Positions 1 to 8,496 of a stretch of DNA of 45,936 nt are shown here, one piece after another. The notes beneath the pieces were generated by a model that worked only from the letters and a program-made list of their open reading frames with translations, was not told the DNA's origin and made no database searches. The stretch's first letter is position 1, and the number at the start of each line of letters is the position of its first letter. Source of the stretch: JAIYCX01 sp964353175 (GTDB taxonomy: Bacteria; Bdellovibrionota_C; UBA2361; SZUA-149; DAOLCO01); NCBI GenBank assembly GCA_964353175.1, contig CAYGUX010000022.1, forward strand, positions 1-45,936. Direction: 5' to 3'. Position numbers and translations under genes: made by a program.

Positions 1-70
<70 letters not shown>

Positions 71-78
71 ACTAACCT

Positions 79-150
79 TGTCATTGCGAGGAGCGAAGCG
101 ACGTGGCAATCTCATGAGATCCCCACGTCGCTTCGCTCCTCGGGATGACA
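79..150. repeat. REP-like palindromic repeat, complete copy
   Basis: Two perfect 20-base arms (87-106 and 123-142) form a long hairpin with a 16-base loop. The loop contains its own 12-base palindrome, ATCTCATGAGAT (109-120). Outer ends TGTCAT (79-84) and ATGACA (145-150) also pair. The motif TCATTGCGAGGAGCGAAGCG belongs to a widespread dispersed repeat type seen in many bacterial genomes. It is non-coding and could be transcribed as a strong hairpin on either strand. Confidence 0.8.
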
Positions 151-180
151 AGTTGGGGATGCAAACTATACACCCACCCC

Positions 181-220
181 CCTTTGCGAATGCTTAGCGT
201 TCTTTGCGCCTTTGCGGTGG
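181..220. repeat. Short dispersed-repeat-like block
   Basis: The block contains repeated CTTTGCG units (CTTTGCGAATGC, TTCTTTGCGCC, TTTGCGG). It resembles another common intergenic repeat style with phased TTTGCG words. Only one copy is in the window, so the call rests on internal repetition and recognition of the pattern. Confidence 0.4.
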
Positions 221-386
221 CTCCCCAAACCCACGCTTTAGAAACTGTGCTGAGAAGAAACACAAAATTTTTTTTATATTTATATATTGTGGTTTTTTTG
301 ATTTTTTAAATTGTTACAAGATCGAAACTCTCTTTCACTGAAAATCAAAAGTTGAATCACCATTTCAAGTTTGGAAAAATCCCAAA

Positions 387-568
387 AGGAATATCCTTCA
401 CTAAATTATTTCATGGAATAATTTATGAGGGATATTCCTCCATAGTCATGTCGCCTAATTGGCCTTAACTATGAGGGGAGACTTCCCCAAGGAACATGTC
501 TTGCTTCCTCGTTGGGAGTGGGATTGATTTAATTTCTTTGGTTTTTTGCCTGGACACAGGCAAAGGAG
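387..568 (+). promoter_or_regulatory. Structured 5' leader with serial hairpins
   Basis: Upstream of the surface-protein gene lie successive inverted repeats. A near-perfect hairpin spans 387-439 (outer arms AGGAATATCC and GGATATTCCT, inner arms AAATTATT and AATAATTT). Next are CATAGT/ACTATG (441-446 and 468-473), GGGGA/TCCCC around 475-489, and a tight GCCTG-GACA-CAGGC hairpin (548-561). The ribosome-binding site AAAGGAG (562-568) follows directly. It may be a cis-regulatory leader, a terminator of an unseen upstream gene, or both. I see no match to a riboswitch class I know. Confidence 0.45.
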
Positions 569-576
569 AACTTGCG

Positions 577-2847
577 ATGAAAATTTCAACTTTCGTTACA
601 GCAGTAAAAGGTATTTTTGGTTCATGCGATCGTCCGTCACGACGAAACAAATCGCGTGCGCCACAAGTTGCAGAAGTTCTGGAAAACCGAGCACTGCTCG
701 CCGCTACACTTTTCGGTGGCTACGAATTCGAGGGAGTAGGCTACACGCCGCTACCTTCGGATGTTGACGTCCGAGGACTTGATGTATTCGGAAACACCGT
801 TATAGTATTCGGAGGTAATGAGTCAGGCCATGGACGAGCCTTGGAAATCGAAGCAATTGATGGTCTCTTTAGTGACACAACGTCATCCAAGACCATTCTT
901 TCGCCCTACGAACACGAAACAGGAAATAGCTCATACGCAAGTGTGGGTGCTGTTATTCCTGTTGAGAATCCAGCGGAGGGACAGGATCGATTTCGGTACC
1001 TCATCGAGGGAGCAGAGGGGGAGGATGCAGACAAATTTCGAGTCTTCTCTTATCAGGACGATCAACTCACTTTGACTCGAAGTGACATCGATGGTCCAAT
1101 CAGGCTCATCGGGGTTACTGAACTTGGGGAGATAGTACTAGATACTGGTGCCACCACCTTGTTCAAAGACGGAACTACAAGAACGTTGGAAGGATTCGTA
1201 TCAAGTAGTGCTGCAGTATCTTCCGAAGGAACCACTCTCGGTGGTTTTACCGCATCAGAATCCTTCGAATTAACTGCGCAACTGTGGAACTCTCAAGGGG
1301 AATTCATTCCAACTTACTTTAATTCCACCGAATTTACGATCGATGACATAATTCGACTGGATGAGAGTGAGCAAGGACTGATCGGAGTTGCATTCGTTAC
1401 GAATGACGAAGGGGTTCAAGGGGAAATTCTCTTCTCTGGGACTCCCTCAAGCGATGGGTATATGATCACCCCAATTTCTTCCTTGTTTGATCACTTCACG
1501 ATCCAAGCAACGGAGGCAATCGGAGAGTCATATTATTTCGTTACTGATCTTCCAAATGTGCCGAATGATGGAATGATCCGTGTCGCGGATCCATCGGCAA
1601 CCCTCCCAGACTTCCCAGAAGCCCTCATGGTTTCTGACTACATCCCGAATCTCGAAGGAGTTCTGGATGTAGTAGTGAGGCACGCAACCTTCGATGAAAG
1701 CAGCTCTGTACTCTACGTACAGGGGACCTGCATAAAAGAAGGGGGAGTATCTGAAAATTGGATTATCAGTATCTCCGTCACTGCGGAGCAAGCGACTTTG
1801 GAAAAACCCACTGGGGATTTCCAGAACCTGCCTACTCAGGTTCGACAATCAAAAGTTGTTAATTGGGCGCCTGTGGAAAGAGCGTTGGGCTACAACGTTC
1901 TAACCACAGGACTAAACGGAACATTTTTACTCAGCGAAGGAGTAGAAACAAGTCAGATTAGTATGGTCTTGGGTCTGGCTGGTGAATACGAAATATCAGT
2001 CCAAGCATTCGGAGAAAATGGAATTCTCTCCGAATGGTCAGATACTACTACGTTCACCGTCTCTGAAAGAGGTCCTTTGATCTCATTCAAGGACACGGAA
2101 GGGACAAGCTCAACTATTACATGGACGGCGGTGGAAGGAGCAAATTCATACGAAGTATGGGTAACTTCCAGTGCTCGAAGGATGCGAGTAGTGAGCGAAA
2201 TAGTCTCTAGTACAGAGCTAAGGGTTGAACTACCCGCAGGTCGCTACTGGGTCTGGGTTAAACCGCTAGGAACAGCAGTTTCACAGCCATGGTCGCCACC
2301 AGCGACAATTACGCTTGAAACTGCCCCAGTGGCGGTGACTGTCACCTCCACCGTAGAGAACCAAAATGTCATTAGTTGGACCGGAGATCCAGAACTACTT
2401 TATGATGTTTGGGTAGCAGGACCCAGCTCAAACAGAGCACTGCTGAGAAAATCTGTCACAGGAACAAGTCTTGTAGTCTCCGAATTACCACTGGGAGAAT
2501 ACAGGGCGTGGGTCAGAGGAATTGATCCACAGTCAACAGAAGAAAGAGTGATTCCCACAACTCGATGGAGCACACCGACCACTTTCGGAGTTCCGATCGT
2601 AGAAGTGCGCTCTAACAAAATCATATCCTGGACATCCTATGTTGATACCAATCAATATGAAGTCTGGGTGTATGATGAAAACAATCAACGGGTTGATATC
2701 GGCGACAATCTAATTGTAGGGACTGAAGTGGACTTAAGTTCCCATCTCGGAAATGGAAATTACCGTTTCTGGGTAAGAGCAATTTCTGCAGATGGCCTAT
2801 TCCAAGGACTTTGGAGCCGAAAGCAGCTACTTGAATTTAACAATTAA
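577..2847 (+). CDS. Large surface-type protein with planctomycete-like N-terminal motif and FN3-like repeats
   Basis: The chosen ATG gives 756 residues and has AAAGGAG eight bases upstream; an earlier in-frame ATG at 496 lies inside the structured leader. The N-terminus is a short basic stretch (RPSRRNKSR) followed by VAEVLENRALLAA. This matches the basic-plus-LExRxLLA motif that planctomycetes place at the start of extracellular proteins. Residues about 420-756 hold four repeats of fibronectin-III type. Each opens with a word like ISWT...YEVWV and closes with GxYRxWVRA...WS. The middle, residues about 30-415, looks beta-rich and is unrecognised. It is probably exported and binds a ligand or the cell envelope. 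The gene stands alone between a structured leader and a terminator, and its GC (45-55% in the lines I counted) exceeds that of the rest of the window. Confidence 0.75.
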   Translation: MKISTFVTAVKGIFGSCDRPSRRNKSRAPQVAEVLENRALLAATLFGGYEFEGVGYTPLPSDVDVRGLDVFGNTVIVFGGNESGHGRALEIEAIDGLFSDTTSSKTILSPYEHETGNSSYASVGAVIPVENPAEGQDRFRYLIEGAEGEDADKFRVFSYQDDQLTLTRSDIDGPIRLIGVTELGEIVLDTGATTLFKDGTTRTLEGFVSSSAAVSSEGTTLGGFTASESFELTAQLWNSQGEFIPTYFNSTEFTIDDIIRLDESEQGLIGVAFVTNDEGVQGEILFSGTPSSDGYMITPISSLFDHFTIQATEAIGESYYFVTDLPNVPNDGMIRVADPSATLPDFPEALMVSDYIPNLEGVLDVVVRHATFDESSSVLYVQGTCIKEGGVSENWIISISVTAEQATLEKPTGDFQNLPTQVRQSKVVNWAPVERALGYNVLTTGLNGTFLLSEGVETSQISMVLGLAGEYEISVQAFGENGILSEWSDTTTFTVSERGPLISFKDTEGTSSTITWTAVEGANSYEVWVTSSARRMRVVSEIVSSTELRVELPAGRYWVWVKPLGTAVSQPWSPPATITLETAPVAVTVTSTVENQNVISWTGDPELLYDVWVAGPSSNRALLRKSVTGTSLVVSELPLGEYRAWVRGIDPQSTEERVIPTTRWSTPTTFGVPIVEVRSNKIISWTSYVDTNQYEVWVYDENNQRVDIGDNLIVGTEVDLSSHLGNGNYRFWVRAISADGLFQGLWSRKQLLEFNN

Positions 2848-2865
2848 GCAAGAAAGGTTCTCTCA

Positions 2866-2905
2866 CCTGACCGCAGACAATTTTGTCCGCGGTCAGGGTT
2901 TCTTC
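2866..2905 (+). terminator. Rho-independent terminator after the surface-protein gene
   Basis: The arms at 2866-2879 and 2884-2897 (CCTGACCGC and GCGGTCAGG as the outer stem, one internal mismatch) form a GC-rich stem 18 bases after the stop codon. The tract GTTTCTTCTC follows. It fits termination of the rightward surface-protein gene. Confidence 0.75.
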
Positions 2906-3069
2906 TCTGCACTTTTTATAATTTAACATCTTATTAAAACAAAAAAGACTACCAATGGCTCAGCGAAACTATGACTTTAAGGAATACTCATACAATGCAG
3001 CATGCTATAGATTCTGTTTCATTAACTTTAAACAGTTTCATCTAAAGGCAGTATTTGTTCTTAGCCGTC

Positions 3070-4035
3070 TTAATTCATTCTGCACAAACTAGGATTTTGG
3101 GGATCTTGCGTATTTAAATAAATCCGCTTCGTATTCAACCTCTGGGCCTGCCCAATTAAATACCCCACAGGCTTAGCACAAGGCGCCGCCACAGGCACCT
3201 CATCAGGCCCCACCCCATAAGCCAAAGGCTCATCAATACCTTCATTCCCCCCACTCCCACCAACATCCCCATTACCAAGCTCATCTTCTACCGCTTGCGT
3301 AAATGGCCCTGCTGGGATTGGTTCTCTGACTACGTAAAAATTAAATTCTTTTTCGTTCACACCGCTATGAAATAAACTACTTTTTACATTAGCTATGGAA
3401 ATTATTTTTATTGGATACCGCTTTAATAAAACTTTCACTGATTGAAGTTCAGATTTATCAGCTGCTGGTATTGGAGTATCGTCTGAATAGCCTAGATTAA
3501 GTATTTTATTGTTACAATTAAATTTTTGAACAACTCCATCACCATCCTTTCCCGTATAGGTAACACATTCAGCAGGAAGTAAGGACAACATTTCACCTTG
3601 CACAGTATAAGTAAACTGACCACCCTCAGGCTTTTCTCTACTTAATTCTTTGGTTAAAGTAAGAAGCGGTCTTTCTCCAGAAGGCTGTAAATAGCCAACA
3701 GACTCAAGAAACCTCACACCCCCCTCCATAACAAACTCATTAGCTTTTCTAGCTCTATTAAATTCTTTTAAATCTCGTCGGACGCCTGTACTAGGATTAG
3801 CAACATCAGGCCCCTCACCAGGACTACTAAGATCAATATCTAAATTCGGCACTGTACTAGCAATTTTCCCAGCTCTATACATAGCCTCATTAATCATATT
3901 GCTTTCATGCATCGTACGAGAATACCAAACAATAAAAAACACAGTACTCAAAAGAATAGGAAGCACCATCATAGCCTCCATCATCGTGGTGCCACGTTCA
4001 TCTTTTATTGGATTGTTTGTATGTAGAGATTTCAT
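3070..4035 (-). CDS. TadE-like pseudopilin or envelope protein
   Basis: The 321-residue protein starts with a short polar segment, then ERGTTMMEAMMVLPILL and a single hydrophobic helix (residues about 14-42). The glycine, the conserved glutamate and the hydrophobic stretch match the TadE/TadG type pseudopilin N-terminus, which is processed and inserted by a tad pilus machine. The rest is a polar extracytoplasmic domain rich in prolines and glycines near residues 250-290, with two cysteines near the C-terminus. No other tad gene (tadA, tadB, tadC, rcpA) is in the window, so its partner machinery must lie elsewhere. The specific role is unknown. Confidence 0.7.
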   Translation of the reverse strand: MKSLHTNNPIKDERGTTMMEAMMVLPILLSTVFFIVWYSRTMHESNMINEAMYRAGKIASTVPNLDIDLSSPGEGPDVANPSTGVRRDLKEFNRARKANEFVMEGGVRFLESVGYLQPSGERPLLTLTKELSREKPEGGQFTYTVQGEMLSLLPAECVTYTGKDGDGVVQKFNCNNKILNLGYSDDTPIPAADKSELQSVKVLLKRYPIKIISIANVKSSLFHSGVNEKEFNFYVVREPIPAGPFTQAVEDELGNGDVGGSGGNEGIDEPLAYGVGPDEVPVAAPCAKPVGYLIGQAQRLNTKRIYLNTQDPQNPSLCRMN

Positions 4036-4199
4036 GAGTTATTGTATTATAGCTTAGGTTAAGATGACTAATCTGTAAGAAAAAGACTTAAATTGATTAT
4101 ATGTTGTGATATTAAGGGCTTAGGGGGTGCGCATTTGAGCTGAACAACTCGAGAGATAGGTAACAGTTTGTACTGAGGACAAGATAACCCTTCCCCTTC

Positions 4200-4559
4200 T
4201 CAACCAAACATATCTTCCAAAGTAACAAGCTTCTGAAAGTTCTCTTTAAAGAGCATATTCTCTAGGGCTCCTGAAGCCGAGATAAGAATGGGCATTAGTG
4301 ATTTTTTAGTTTTTGTAACTGCTTTGAAAATCGCTAAACGTTCCTTAAGTGTATCGGAGTATGATTTATCTATAACAATAGGGTTTTTGGTAAATTTAAT
4401 TTCACAGATATTTAGGACTTGGTCTGCCCTATCTATAACATAATCTATTTCTGCAATACTCCAACAGGCCTCAGAGCCCTCCGCAAATCCCAACTTTAAG
4501 CCCACTAAAGTAAGCCCTTCCCACAAATCCGCACCATCTCCATTTTTTCTACGATAAAG
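4200..4559 (-). pseudogene. Remnant of an AAA ATPase with C-terminal nuclease-like domain
   Basis: The open frame begins right after an in-frame stop and lacks a convincing start; a TTG at 4526 gives 108 residues. The segment EIDYVIDRADQVLNICEIKF, followed by VTKTKK and a final LEDMF, matches the C-terminal domain of the archaeal/bacterial ATP-binding proteins of the DUF234 kind, where a D-E-K type nuclease-like core is found. The P-loop ATPase part is absent, and the residues between LWEGL and EIDYVID are shorter than usual. It is best read as a decayed 3' fragment left by loss or rearrangement. Confidence 0.65.
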
Positions 4560-4654
4560 TTAAAATGGAAACATCCCTAAAAAATAAGAAAAAAAAGGCC
4601 ATCAAAATGTCTTAACCCCTAAGGATAGACTATCCCGAAGGTACGAGCTCTTTT

Positions 4655-5083
4655 GTGACGAGGAGATTTAGAAACTCACAGTTCCTCTACGCCAATAATA
4701 AGAACCTAGAATCCAGAGTACTGGGATCCTTAGGTAAATATATTCATAAGTACGAAGTGAAAATCTATGCCTTTACGCTATTTGCTAGCCATGATCATTC
4801 ACTGAATGACTTTAAACCCAAAACTAAATCTCACTTTTACAGAGACTTAGGAGCAAGAACAGCAGAAGCTGTTAAAAAGTATGTACCATCCTTTGGAACA
4901 GGTTCAGTATTTGAATTTGTACAGGGCTCTGAGGCCTATTCAGTCTATTCTCAAGTGGTTATTCAATGTGGGGAGGGACGGTGTACTTATAGCGGTTCTA
5001 AGTTCGCAACAAACTCAATTACCTTCTTTTTAAAGCTCTTGGGGTCAATCGCTGGATACTTAATTAAATTTGGTTCGATTTGA
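4655..5083 (+). pseudogene. Truncated REP-associated (Y1/IS200-like) transposase
   Basis: The frame opens with GTG. Upstream in-frame codons also resemble the family (RIDYPEG...FVTRRFRNS), but no start codon is available there, which suggests 5' loss. Residues 1-100 match the N-terminal half of RAYT proteins: IYAFTLFASHDHSL carries the His-x-His metal site of Y1 transposases, followed by FYRDLGARTAEAVKKYV. After about residue 100 the family match ends and the frame runs antisense into the 3' end of the neighbouring nucleotidyltransferase gene. The catalytic tyrosine region cannot be placed. It is very probably inactive. Confidence 0.6.
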
Positions 5084-5517
5084 TGAAATAGTATTAATAA
5101 CTTTTCTATTCCTATCAATCCATAATCATACATTGATCTAACGTCTATAAGGTCCCTTTCAAATCCCCTCTCTATCTTAGATAAGGCTTGCGAATAGAAA
5201 TCAAAGTGGAGAAAATCCACCTTAGCATATCTATCTATAAAAACTGAACGTTCCTGCCACTGCGGAAGTTCTGGTATGAAATCATCGGGAGAAGCTAACT
5301 CAATGTTTACCGAGAGAGTGTCTTTTAACTTTGCAATAATATTGAATGCCTCACCATCTGGAATAATTTTTAAATCTATATCATGCGTCGAAGCTCGCCA
5401 ACCATAAACTAAGGCAGATGCACCTCCAAGAATATACACTGAGCACTGAGATTTAAAGGGTTTTGCAAACTCCTTAAAAAACTCTTTGAGCAAATCTATG
5501 TTAAGCTCCCTACGCAT
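4987..5517 (-). CDS. DUF6036-type nucleotidyltransferase-fold protein
   Basis: The 176-residue protein contains VYILGGASALVYGWRASTHD followed by IDLKI: a GG(A)SA helix, then a D-x-D pair, the signature of the polymerase-beta nucleotidyltransferase fold. The C-terminal IEPNLIKYPAIDPKSFKKKV is a conserved ending of the DUF6036 group, so the protein looks complete. It overlaps the upstream small gene by eight bases, implying co-translation. Proteins with this fold often act as antitoxins or AMP-transferring partners in two-gene modules such as MNT/HEPN; that role is inferred here. Confidence 0.7.
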   Translation of the reverse strand: MRRELNIDLLKEFFKEFAKPFKSQCSVYILGGASALVYGWRASTHDIDLKIIPDGEAFNIIAKLKDTLSVNIELASPDDFIPELPQWQERSVFIDRYAKVDFLHFDFYSQALSKIERGFERDLIDVRSMYDYGLIGIEKLLILFHQIEPNLIKYPAIDPKSFKKKVIEFVANLEPL

Positions 5518-5788
5518 TGCTCAATTCGCCTTCTACAGATCTCATAAAGCTTATCAATCGCCTGTTTAAAGCATTAAATTTCGAGTGGGCCGCATCTCCA
5601 TATTGTAAATATAAACTTTGATATAGCTCCATTGATGGGTCAATGGGAGAAACCCCATTGAGAACAATCCCTAAGTTTTCCAGTCTTGACTTGGCTGAGA
5701 AAAGTAAGGCTGAATAAATAGTGCTCTTAGCTTGGGATATGTCCAATAAACCTTGTTCAATAAATTCATGTCCAGGATGATGTTGCAT
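5510..5788 (-). CDS. Small helical partner of the nucleotidyltransferase
   Basis: The 92-residue protein is predominantly helical and starts HHPGHEFIEQGLLDI. It ends with a DAAHSKFNALNRRLISFMRS motif. The same kind of small protein regularly precedes DUF6036-type nucleotidyltransferases. It overlaps the downstream gene by eight bases, so the two form one unit. A HEPN-like or regulatory role is possible, but no R-x4-6-H catalytic motif is evident and I do not assign a function. Confidence 0.6.
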   Translation of the reverse strand: MQHHPGHEFIEQGLLDISQAKSTIYSALLFSAKSRLENLGIVLNGVSPIDPSMELYQSLYLQYGDAAHSKFNALNRRLISFMRSVEGELSNA

Positions 5789-5954
5789 ATTGAGATAATA
5801 GCACTAATTAACGAGAGTTTAAAGCGAGGATAAAAAACTTTAACGACTCCCAATAAGCCTAATAGTACCCTAAAGTGGCAAAAACCATGCTGAGGTGCTG
5901 TTTTTTGATGGCAATTTCCAGCATCTGGGCATGAAAGCTACCACTTAGGAAAAA

Positions 5955-7883
5955 TCACTCACTAATCCCATTAAAAAAAGCTGACAATGACTCAAGGCTC
6001 TTACTTCCTAAATCCTCACCGCCTCTTTTTCTAACGGATACGGTATTGGCTTCTATTTCTTTTTCTCCTACGACAAACACATAAGGGATCTTTTCTGTTT
6101 GTGCGTTTCGGATTTTATAGCCTAGGGTATTATTGCTATCATCAATCTTTACTCTAACCTCTAAGCCTTCAACACTCTTAACCACGCTTTCAGCATATTC
6201 TTTATACTTTTCTGAAACTGGTATTACTCTTACTTGCTCCGGTGATAACCAGAATGGGAATGCCCCTCCGTAATGTTCTATTAGTACTCCGAAAAATCTC
6301 TCTAAAGAACCTAACAATGCCCGATGGAGCATGTATGGTCTCTGAGGTTTTCCATCTTCGCCTACATAGGAGATGTCGAATCTTTCTGGTAAATTAAAAT
6401 CAAACTGAATAGTACTTAGTTGCCATTCTCTTCCGATTGCATCCTTTACACAAAGATCTATTTTAGGACCATAGAAAGCTCCATCGCCTTCATTGACAGA
6501 ATATTCTATTCCGCTTCTAATTAAAGCTTCCCTTAGCGCGTTCTCCGCATCGTCCCATCTCTCCTCTTCCCCCACTCGCTCCAATGGCCTTGTACTTAAC
6601 TTAATATTAAAATCACTAAACCCAAAGTCTCTAAGCAAATCTAAACTAAAATTTAGCACTCTATCAATCTCCGCAGGCATTTGATCTGGCCTACAGAATA
6701 AATGAGCGTCATCTTGAGTAAAACCTCTTACTCTTGTTAATCCGTGAAGTGTGCCACTTCTTTCAAATCGATAAACTGTCCCCCACTCTGCAAACCTAAG
6801 TGGTAGATCTCTATATGATCGCATTTTAGAATCAAAAATCTGCACATGGAATGGGCAGTTCATGGGTTTTAAATAATATTCTTGGCCTTCGATATCGATA
6901 GGAGCATACATTCCGTCTTTATAGAATTCTAAATGCCCACTTGTCTCCCAAAGAGAGGACTTACCAATGTGAGGAGTCACTACAAAATCATATCCTCCCT
7001 TGAGGTGCTTTTTCTTGCAATGCTCCTCTATAATATACCTCATTAATCCACCCTTAGGGTGCCAAAGAATCAAACCCGCCCCGACGGTTTCTGGCTTAGT
7101 ACTAAAAAGATCTAAGTCCTTACCTACTCGTCTATGATCTCGTTTTTTTGCTTCCTCAAGTTGTTTTAGATAATCTTTAAGATCATCTTTTTTATAATAC
7201 GCTGTTCCGTATATACGCTGGAGCATCTTATTTTTTTCATTCCCTCTCCAATACGCACCAGCCAAGTCTAGAAGTTTAAAATGTTTAACAAGACTTGTCT
7301 TAGGAATATGTGGGCCTGCACAAAGGTCTGTGAAATCCCCATCTTGATAAAAGGAAATCTTCTGTCCCTTCTCACCAAGCTCCTTAATTAACTCAACCTT
7401 ATAGATCTCTCCGCGCTCAGCCATATAAGCTTCTGCTTCTTCCACGCTTAGAGTACTTCTTTTAAATTCACATCCCTCTTTGATGATTTTTTTCATCTCA
7501 TCAGAGATCTTCGCTAGGTCCTCTTCCTTAAATGGCTCGGGAACATCGAAGTCATAATAAAATCCTTCATCTATCGCAGGACCAATGGCAAATTTAGCTT
7601 GAGGATAAAGTCTTCTAACTGCTTGAGCTAAGACGTGCGACATACTGTGTCGATAAAGTAACTTTACTTCCTTTGTGTCGTCTTCTAAGTATAAGACTTT
7701 CGCTGGAACTTCCGTAGAAATTTCTAAATTTAAATCTGTCTCGATATCTAAAAGGGTGGAGCCTTGAACGGCGATACCTATCGCTAACTTATTTTTCAAA
7801 GTTAATTCAGCCAATATCTCCCTTACAGGGATCGACTGATTAGAGGATTCAAACACACCTTCACTACCAAAATTGAGTTTCAT
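5955..7883 (-). CDS. thrS: Threonine--tRNA ligase
   Basis: This class II aminoacyl-tRNA synthetase charges tRNA-Thr with threonine in the cytoplasm. The start is the ATG at 7883, giving 642 residues, the normal family length; a TTG nine bases earlier is less likely. Domains in order are a short, divergent TGS region (about 1-60), the editing domain with HSMSHVLAQA and DLCAGPHIP, the catalytic core with zinc-site cysteine in MNCPFH, motif 2 around RFERSGTLHGL, motif 3 in HRALLGSLERFFG, and the anticodon-binding domain from about residue 540. It is transcribed leftward. I see no T-box leader in the short gap upstream. Confidence 0.97.
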   Translation of the reverse strand: MKLNFGSEGVFESSNQSIPVREILAELTLKNKLAIGIAVQGSTLLDIETDLNLEISTEVPAKVLYLEDDTKEVKLLYRHSMSHVLAQAVRRLYPQAKFAIGPAIDEGFYYDFDVPEPFKEEDLAKISDEMKKIIKEGCEFKRSTLSVEEAEAYMAERGEIYKVELIKELGEKGQKISFYQDGDFTDLCAGPHIPKTSLVKHFKLLDLAGAYWRGNEKNKMLQRIYGTAYYKKDDLKDYLKQLEEAKKRDHRRVGKDLDLFSTKPETVGAGLILWHPKGGLMRYIIEEHCKKKHLKGGYDFVVTPHIGKSSLWETSGHLEFYKDGMYAPIDIEGQEYYLKPMNCPFHVQIFDSKMRSYRDLPLRFAEWGTVYRFERSGTLHGLTRVRGFTQDDAHLFCRPDQMPAEIDRVLNFSLDLLRDFGFSDFNIKLSTRPLERVGEEERWDDAENALREALIRSGIEYSVNEGDGAFYGPKIDLCVKDAIGREWQLSTIQFDFNLPERFDISYVGEDGKPQRPYMLHRALLGSLERFFGVLIEHYGGAFPFWLSPEQVRVIPVSEKYKEYAESVVKSVEGLEVRVKIDDSNNTLGYKIRNAQTEKIPYVFVVGEKEIEANTVSVRKRGGEDLGSKSLESLSAFFNGISE

Positions 7884-7993
7884 GATTACCAAGCTTTTAA
7901 TTTAATATCTAAAGATAAGATATGAAAATCTAGCTTGAGTGTAAACAAATAGAGCTAAAATATGCCTAATGACAGCTCTAAATAGATTTCAGA

Positions 7994-8311
7994 TTATTGA
8001 TTGAAGATACCTGAAGCCCAAATACTTCCTATGGCTCCATTAGATGAGATAAAAGGACGATTAGAGACTCTCACTACATGACGGGGAATCTGAATACTAT
8101 TGCTAGGTGCCTTATCAGGGTGTAGGCGACGTTCTTCTCGACTTATAAAGAACTTTGGTCGAACGGTAATTTTTTCAGGTGTAGATTCTTCTCGATCTGC
8201 GAAATAGCCTTTCTGCACTAGGCTTTCAGGGAAAAAACCATCGACCCGAGTATCAGCAGTCAAGGGTGAAAGATAAAAGATAATGGCTAATGTGAATAAG
8301 ATGTATTTCAT
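7994..8311 (-). CDS. Small secreted protein of unknown function
   Basis: The preferred ATG starts MKYILFTLAIIFYLSPLTAD, a clear signal peptide likely cut near residue 18-20. An upstream ATG at 8332 would add seven polar residues. The mature part, about 85 residues, is polar with basic patches and no cysteines. I do not recognise the family. It precedes thrS on the same strand with a gap of about 110 bases. Confidence 0.6.
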   Translation of the reverse strand: MKYILFTLAIIFYLSPLTADTRVDGFFPESLVQKGYFADREESTPEKITVRPKFFISREERRLHPDKAPSNSIQIPRHVVRVSNRPFISSNGAIGSIWASGIFNQ

Positions 8312-8422
8312 AAAATATTCCCGCACTTTCATATAGCATAATTAGGATGCCTAATAACAGCTATAGTCGGCAAAAATATTAATTTAGTGAAGAATGAGTA
8401 TTTTACCTATTCTTAAAAACAC

Positions 8423-8462
8423 AAAAAAAGGGCTTGAGCGCCTTAAAAGACGACTCAAGCCC
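8423..8462 (-). terminator. Rho-independent terminator for the small exported-protein operon
   Basis: Read on the minus strand, GGGCTTGAG (8462-8454) and CTCAAGCCC (8438-8430) form a perfect nine-base stem around a 15-base loop. Seven T residues (8429-8423) follow. It lies 35 bases after the stop of the gene ending at 8497. Confidence 0.9.
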
Positions 8463-8496
8463 CTATTTTCATTAGGACTTCTTTGCAATGAAGCTA

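Noticed and set aside
81..263. Short minus-strand open frame in the left repeats
   Set aside because: It runs through the palindromic repeat and has no coding character.
496..576. Longer N-terminus of the surface protein from the ATG at 496
   Set aside because: The ATG at 577 has a good AAAGGAG site and starts the recognisable planctomycete-style N-terminus; the extra 27 residues fall in the hairpin-rich leader.
7884..7993. T-box leader for thrS
   Set aside because: The gap is about 110 bases and shows neither the T-box motif nor a terminator/antiterminator pair.
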